A DNA stretch of 64,000 bases, from positions 3,881,001-3,945,000 of the forward strand of contig OW121740.1 in NCBI GenBank assembly GCA_933228675.1, given 5' to 3'. Source of the stretch: Stomorhina lunata. Taxonomy: Eukaryota; Arthropoda; Insecta; Diptera; Rhiniidae. Both the position numbers and the translations under genes were made by a program. Below, in pieces: positions 57,841 to 64,000 of this stretch (within the stretch, counting starts at the first letter, position 1; every line of letters starts with the position of its first letter). Under the pieces are notes generated by a model that saw nothing but the letters and a program-made list of their open reading frames with translations, searched no databases and was not told where the DNA came from.

Positions 57841-59840
57841 GTAAACGAGTAAATTTTCATATAAAATTAAAATTTTAGTTTAAGATTTATGTACTTCATT
57901 AAAATTTTGGGAAAAAGTTAAAACTAGATTAATAAATTCAAGTTTTAGTACTACTAAAAATACTAAAAAATTTTAGTACAAAAATTCAAGTTTTATTTAA
58001 TGAATTCTTTAAGTGCACTGTCCCTTCGCTGTTAGTATTTGCAATGGTTTTCCAACAAATTTCTTTCATTTCTGGGTTTATTTTTCGATTTTTTTAATTC
58101 TTTGCTTCACACAAATTTTGTAATCGTCATTTTTCTTGCTGGTGTCATGATGCGCACAAAATGTAAGAAAATTGAATATTAAAAAAATCGAAAAAAAAAC
58201 GAAGAGTTAGAAACGGAAATTTGTTTATTTAATAGAAAATCAACATAATGAAAATTTGAGAATTTATGGTTTTTCAATAGTTATGCAAGTATTTGTTTGG
58301 TATTTGAGCAAAAAAGTGGCTGTTAACAGAAACCTTTGATTTTTATGAAAATATTCAAATAAAAATTTAAATACAAACCCAGATACTGGAAAATAGTTGA
58401 CTTTTCTGTAATTTCCATAACCTTTAACATGGATTTACAGAATATAGAATGTGTTTTGTCATATTCTTAAGAGGAATCGTGTGTTTATGTAAATTTCATC
58501 ATTTTATTTATCCAATCATCTCAAGAAAAAGACACACATTATCACACGTTTTGATTTTTTACTTTACTTCTGCTTCTTCTTCTGTTTATGCTTTTGTCTT
58601 CTTATATCCTTGATGCATCTTTTCTTCAGATTTTTTTGCATTTTTCGTTGTTAAGGACATAAAAGGCCACTTTCTGCAGCAAAATACTTTATATTTTTTC
58701 CTCCTTTTCTTTAAGGTTGTCAATTGCTAGATGTCGTTGTCGTTCCTGCTGCTGTTGTTGACTTGAAAATAATGTTGTAGTTTTTGTTTTGTTTTGTTGC
58801 TGCCTTTTCCTTTCCCTTCAATATAAAAATGTTAGTAACTATGTGTTTTTTCCTGTGTCTTGGTAAGAGTTTTTAATAAAACTTTACACTCAACATTTTT
58901 TCTTTTCTTCAATATCTTCAAGTTCCGATTGTTTTCCTCAATATAACCTTGAAATTAACCCATTTCTTTAAGTGTATTTCATTCTTTTCAATCTCTTTTT
59001 TTTCGCCGTGTTACTTCATTATTATTCCATTTTCTTCTACTTTTCAGGTTCAAAGTGTTTTGCTTGTAATTTCATTATATCCGGTAAAAAATATTCTAAA
59101 GCTTTAGTAGATTCCTCTCCCATTGTTCATTCCTGGGTACATTAACGAGAACATTTTTTGAAAAAACCAACAGAATTCATTTATTTTGTATCTGCATTAT
59201 TCCAGACTTTTTAGTTTTTCTATAAAAATGTTGTGTTTTTGTATGAAATATTTTTTTTCAAAAAATCTTTTCCTTCTTTTTCAATGTATATGTCGTTCTT
59301 TTCTTTTGCAGTCAGTCTTTTGATCTTTTTGGGTGTATGTGTGTGTGTGTCTTTTCTCCTTCGATGGATAATATTATTTTCTTATTTTTTGATTTAAGTG
59401 GCAAAATAGAAGCCATTTACTTTAACTTCCGTTTCTGCTTGTGATTTTTTTCCTCGCTCGTCTCTTGTCGTTGCTTTTTTCTATTGTCTGTTTTAATCAT
59501 TTTATTATTATCAGTTTCCTCGTCTTTTTAGACATTGTTGAGGTTTTCATTGAATTTTTCTGTATATTTTTGTACATTTTTTGATTTTTAAAAATATTTT
59601 TTTTTGCTTTGAAATTCTCATGTTGTTGCAAAGTTTAAATACAGTTTTATTTAAATGAAGAACAAAGGTTCTAAATTGTGTAACTTTTTTTTAAAAGTTT
59701 GTCTATTAATGATAATATTGTAGTAGAAAAATTAAAACAAGTTTAGCACAAGTTTTAAGGTCGTGAGTTAAAGTCAGGCTAAGGTTTAAATTATAAAACA
59801 TCAAATTAATTTATGTTCGAATAAAGAGTGTTCGGTACAA
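57841..59840. other. T-rich intron sequence with strand asymmetry
   Basis: No gene. From about 58550 to 59620 the plus strand is markedly pyrimidine-rich (many CTTCTT and TTTTCTTT runs), so the neuroligin transcript would be purine-rich here. A weak copy of the B-box-like sequence lies at about 59757-59800. Confidence 0.45.
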
Positions 59841-61345
59841 AAAAATTTTTATAAAAAATTTTTATATGAAAAATTTTCTTTAAACAAAGTTTTATATAAA
59901 AAATTTCTATAAGAGCTTTTATATGAAAAATTTTCCATAAAAATTTTTATATGAAAAATGTTCCAAACAAATTTTTATATGAAAAATTTTCTATAAAAAT
60001 TTTTATATGAAAAATTTTCTATAAAAATTTGTATATGAAAAATTTTCTATAAAAAATTTTTGAAAGAAATAAATTTTTAGTTGAACCAAGAATTTATGTT
60101 AAGAGGTTGTGGGTTCGAATCCGGGCTGAGGTTCATATCATAAATTTTTATTTTTTAATTTTTAATAATTTTTATGATTTTTAAATTAGATTAATAATTT
60201 TTAGGAATACTGAAAATGAAAATTTTAGGGACAGAAAATGCGGCATTCCACACTGCTAAGTGTCACATAGTTTTTTCAGTATTTCTAAAAATTATTAATC
60301 TAATTTAAAAATCATAAAAATTATTAAAAATTAAAAAATAAAAATTTATGATATGAACCTGAGCCCGGATTCGAACCCACAACATCTTAAAAAAAAAATT
60401 TTTATATAAAAAATTTTCTCTAAAATTTTTTTTGATGAAAAATTTTCTATAAAAAATTTTTGTATGAAAAATTGTCTATAAAAAACTTTTATATGAAAAA
60501 TTTTCTAAAAAAAACTTGTATATGAAAAATTTTCTATAAAAAAATTTTTGTATGAAAAATTGTCTATAAAAAATTTTCTTTAAACAAGTTATTATATGAA
60601 AATTTAAAAAAAAGTGTTTATATAATAAATTTTCTATAAACAATTTGTGTATGAAAAATTTTCCAAAAAAAATTCTTATATGAAAAATTTTTTATAAAAA
60701 ATTTTCTATAAAAACTTTTTTGTATAAAAAATTTTCTATAAAAAATTTTAATATGAAAAATTTTCTATAAAAAATTTTTATGCGAAAAATTTTGTATAAA
60801 AAAGTTGTATGTGAAAAATTTTCTATTAAAAATTTTTATGCGAAAAGAAAAATTTTCTATAAAAAAAATTTTATATAAAAAATTTTCTATAAAAAATTTT
60901 TATATGAAAAATATTTTATAAAAAAATTTTATATGAAAAATTTTCTATAAAAAATTTTCATATAAAAATATTTCTATAAAAAAGTTTTATGTGAAAATTT
61001 TTCTATAAAAAATTTTTATATGAAAAATTTTCTACTAAAATTTTTGTATAAAAAATTTTCTATAAAAGTTGTTATATGAAAAAGTTCATACAAAAGTCCA
61101 TACAAATTTTTATATGAAAAATTTTCTATAAAAATTTTTATATAAAAATTTTCTATAAAAATTTTTATATAAAAATTTTCTATAAAAATTTTTATATAAA
61201 AATTTTCTATAAAAATTTTTATATAAAAATTTTCTATAAAAATTTTTATATAAAAATTTTCTATAAAAATTTTTATATAAAAATTTTCTATAAAAATTTT
61301 TATATAAAAAATGATCTATAAAAAATTTGTATGTGAGAAGTTTTT
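59841..61345 (+). repeat. AT-rich tandem array, 28-30 bp unit
   Basis: Same unit type as the array at 55621-57840. A block at 61135-61310 consists of nearly identical 28-bp units (TATATAAAAATTTTCTATAA plus AAATTTTT). It is interrupted by the fold-back element at 60101-60388. Confidence 0.93.
60101..60388. mobile_element. Fold-back element with tRNA B-box-like outer ends
   Basis: Two arms of about 116 bp (60101-60216 and 60273-60388) are nearly perfect inverted copies around a 56-bp spacer. Each outer end carries GTTGTGGGTTCGAATCCGGG, containing the GGTTCGAATCC consensus of a tRNA B-box. It lies inside an AT array. The arms could derive from two inverted copies of a tRNA-derived SINE. No A-box was identified, so Pol III activity is unproven. 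Confidence 0.8.
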
Positions 61346-62897
61346 CTTCAAATCAATCATCTTCGGTACAGGTTAATTGTGATCATCAGACCTGATTTCG
61401 ATAGCTCATAATACAAAGAACCTTCCTAATCCAACAAATACATAATATGACCTTGACATTTCGCGTTGAATTGTCTATTTGGCCGGGATTATGACTGTTT
61501 GCTATTGAGGTTATCGTAGAAAAGAAGTGGGGCCTATCGAATACAGAATTACAATAAAAAATGTTAATCTTCAAACTACCGTATTTGTTATTGTTGACGC
61601 AAACCATATGTGATAGTTACGCCATTTGTAGCCCAGATCCAAGTTATTAAATTGTATACCCAATATAATATTTTACTTCTACTTCTCTACCGTATGAGCT
61701 GCTTTTCTAATTGAAATGTAAGACGCCTTTCGAAATAGTTGCTCGACTTTTGCTGAATAATATTTAAGTTATTTTATATTTGACAATATTGGTAGCTTAG
61801 ATAGTCAGTGACCCACCTTTGATTATACTGATAGACTCAAAACCGCGTTTAGATAAATTTTAATCAAATTATCAATTCTAAATTTTATATAATATTTGAT
61901 ATCGGTTTATTATTTTGGGTACATTACCTAGAGCAATTGAGATTTGGAATAAATTTAATTATAGTTCCTATTTTTTTTTTAAAAATCATCCTTATGATAC
62001 CTTGTTAAAATAAAAAATAAAAAAAGTTTAATTTTTTTATATCGAGACGAAGCGGGAATTGGTTATATACTTAAGTCATTAATAAACTTCTCATTAAATC
62101 CAAATATTAAAGATATAAACAATTAATTTAACAACCCCTCACTTAAATATTGTAATTACAAGTACATACATATATACATATTTAAAACTTCATTATAATT
62201 TTCCCGTCTATCCTTCCGCTCTAACAGCCAAATCCCAGTCCTCATTCGTTTAACATCAAAACCTTTTTAAGGCTTTACAAGTAATTTAAAGGATTTATTG
62301 TACATTTTTTATAGTTTTAAAAATTAATCTTACGAATACGAATGTTCATGTTCATTCGCTACAAAAAGTATTTATGTGTATCTGTGAGAACACATGTAAA
62401 AGTTTAAATATAAAAGTTTAATTTCCCCTTAAGAGGTGAGAATATATACTCGTATGTATGTATGTATCTTTATGTATATGTATGTCTATGCAACAAAGCT
62501 CGATAGTAGAGCATAAGAAAAAACTGCAAACTTTTAATTAATTAAGTTTTCATTTATATTAAGGAACTTTTGAGCTTTTTTTTAACATTCTTTGCAATAT
62601 CACAACTTGTACACTCGAGAGAGAAATAGAGAAGCCCAGAGACAAAAGACCAGGGGAAAAAATAAACCAATAATTATGTCGTTGTTCATAAAAGAATAAC
62701 AGGTATTTTATACTTTGTTTTCATAAGTGGTTATATGTACATACATATTTATGTATGTATAAATGAGCTTCATAAAAATAAAAAAAGTAACTATTTTAAG
62801 TGAATTTAACCTTTTGTTTTCCTGATGACCATAACGATTTTTTCATGTTAAACGTTTTTCCTTTAACTTATGTGGTATAGTTTTTTTTTTGACTTAC
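61346..62897. other. Intron sequence next to the neuroligin donor, no gene seen
   Basis: Unassigned AT-rich DNA with a short TATG-rich patch at 62450-62475. Minus-strand ORF 61386-61607 has no motif. Confidence 0.5.
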
Positions 62898-63598
62898 CTG
62901 ATGATAGATTGTGCCGTGATGACATAGACATATTTCTTGGCAACGTCATACAGTCCTGGCCAGAGCCACTATTTCCAGTGGTCATCAACATATTGCCACG
63001 ACCATCTAATAAGGCGGCACTAATGCTACTACTAGCCAGACCAACACCTCCACCACCACCTCCTCCTCCTCCAGGATTACGTCCATAATTTATTGAGTTT
63101 GTATGATGAAGAGTTCCAGCCTTTGGCAATGTCATCATGCCATTATTATATGTTAAAGTGTTAGAGGGATTCATGCTGCTATTGACTGTGGTGGTATTAC
63201 GTCCAAATGTTTGTGAGCTATTGGTTTGTTGCTGCATGGAGGCTACACTTAGGCCCACACCCACACTTACCCCACTAGCTCCTCCACCACCACTACCATT
63301 GCCCACTGACGTTGAAGACATGCCTTTGATTTGTAAATGTTCACGCTGTTGTTGCTGCTGTTGAGCCGCCAGTTGCTGCTGCTGTTGCTGATGTAATTGC
63401 TGTTGTTGTTGCTGCTGCTGTTGTTTAGTTGTTGTACTGTAAGTTACATTATTAATAACACTAGTACCCATCATGCCACCAGCTGTGCTAATATCCATTG
63501 TATTTAAGGCAGTTGTCTGTTTAGCTGAGCATAAATTTGTTGTGTTACCGGGATTGTTAGAATTGCCTCCCATGGCTACATTTGGATTTGAAACCATT

Positions 63599-63630
<32 letters not shown>

Positions 63631-64000
63631 TTGTTGTGTAAGCTGCATGGCCGCATTGCTGCACATGTGTGGCGGTGGTGGCTTAACATCACTGGCTGTT
63701 AGCAGTATCGTACCCTGATCCCCATGATTTTCTACATCCACAATAACATTAGCACTCTGCGAATGTCCCATATGGTAGTGAGCATGTTTAATGGGATCTG
63801 GCGGATACGAGGGCACTTGCTGATGCATGCTGCGTTGCTGGTACTGCTTTTGCAGTGTCTTTACCTCCAAACGTGTCTTGTCTCGTTGATAGTAGACTCC
63901 GGCAAAAATGAGCACATTCAATATTAACAAACTACAACCGATGGCTATTGTTACACTTAGTGCCGTGGAGTAGGCAGCATATCCAGCTGATTCGAAACCA
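62898..64000 (-). CDS. Nlg: Neuroligin, transmembrane and proximal cytoplasmic exon (partial)
   Basis: Postsynaptic cell-adhesion receptor of the cholinesterase-like superfamily, which binds neurexin through an extracellular domain that lies beyond the window. The minus-strand frame enters open at 64000 and shows the transmembrane segment at about 63895-63965 (TALSVTIAIGCSLLILN), followed by a basic juxtamembrane stretch (YYQRDKTRLE). This closely matches the vertebrate neuroligin STELSVTIAVGASLLFLN region. The tail is low complexity: several polyglutamine tracts (63350-63425 and 63598-63638), a polyproline cluster and a polyglycine run (about 63046-63078). The exon ends at a GTAAGT donor (62892-62897), one base into a codon, matching the exon at 12255-12670. 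Which of the fly paralogues (Nlg1 to Nlg4) this is remains undecided. The CAG/CAA tracts are prone to length variation. Confidence 0.92.

Larger units (their letters stand above)
12671..62897 (-). other. Giant neuroligin intron (50,227 bp)
   Basis: Bounded on the minus strand by a GTAAGT donor (62892-62897) and a CTCTTTCCCTTTTTAG acceptor ending at 12671. Both flanking reading frames join in phase. The interior is mostly satellite arrays and transposable elements listed separately. No other host gene was recognised inside it. Additional alternative exons cannot be excluded. Confidence 0.8.

Noticed and set aside
60101..60388. A genuine tRNA gene
   Set aside because: Only the B-box region resembles a tRNA. 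There is no acceptor stem, A-box or anticodon arm.
62870..63927. Plus-strand ORFs opposite the neuroligin exon
   Set aside because: Shadows of the polyglutamine, polyglycine and polyproline coding sequence on the minus strand.

Overview
The window is AT-rich, intron-dominated insect DNA. The only host gene I can support is a neuroligin on the minus strand. One exon (62898-64000, running off the right edge) encodes the transmembrane segment and the start of the cytoplasmic tail. The last coding exon (12255-12670) finishes the tail. The two exons join in phase across a 50.2 kb intron. Neuroligin homology, a Gypsy-class element of the mdg1/412 type, a Tc1/mariner relic of a type common in insects, and arrays built on a CTATAG/A-tract/T-tract unit together suggest a higher fly, plausibly a calyptrate such as a blow fly or muscid. 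The species assignment is inference.

Layout from left to right: an inverted-repeat element (1-2692); a 5.2 kb array of a 12-bp satellite (2745-7933); a second array of the same satellite in the opposite orientation (10106-11142); the neuroligin terminal coding exon (12255-12670), with a strong splice donor just after its stop codon; then the giant intron. The intron contains a composite fold-back element with a MITE and a hairpin element nested in it (13847-16479); a third satellite array (16836-17579); a 7.1 kb LTR retrotransposon with two identical LTRs (17580-24674); AT-rich arrays with units of about 20-31 bp (16540-16835, 26815-27855, 37006-39030, 45571-47790, 49851-51535, 53515-54255, 55621-57840, 59841-61345); a dead mariner (29242-30126); several copies of one MITE family (30188-30850, 34628-34930); a fourth satellite array (32626-33590); two LINE relics; two copies of a dispersed repeat (43770-44543 and 51540-51925); and a fold-back element carrying tRNA B-box-like sequences (60101-60388). 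The remainder is AT-rich sequence in which I see no gene.

The LTR retrotransposon is the only other coding unit. It lies antisense to neuroligin and carries an upstream accessory ORF, a small predicted membrane protein, gag, protease, RT-RNase H and integrase. It has no env. Its pol region is cut at the domain boundaries by one in-frame stop and by frame changes at A-runs, although the LTRs are identical. The most unusual feature of the locus is the set of inverted 12-bp satellite arrays. If transcribed within the neuroligin pre-mRNA they could form very long duplexes. Nearly every long ORF in this window is an artefact of the satellite period being a multiple of three.
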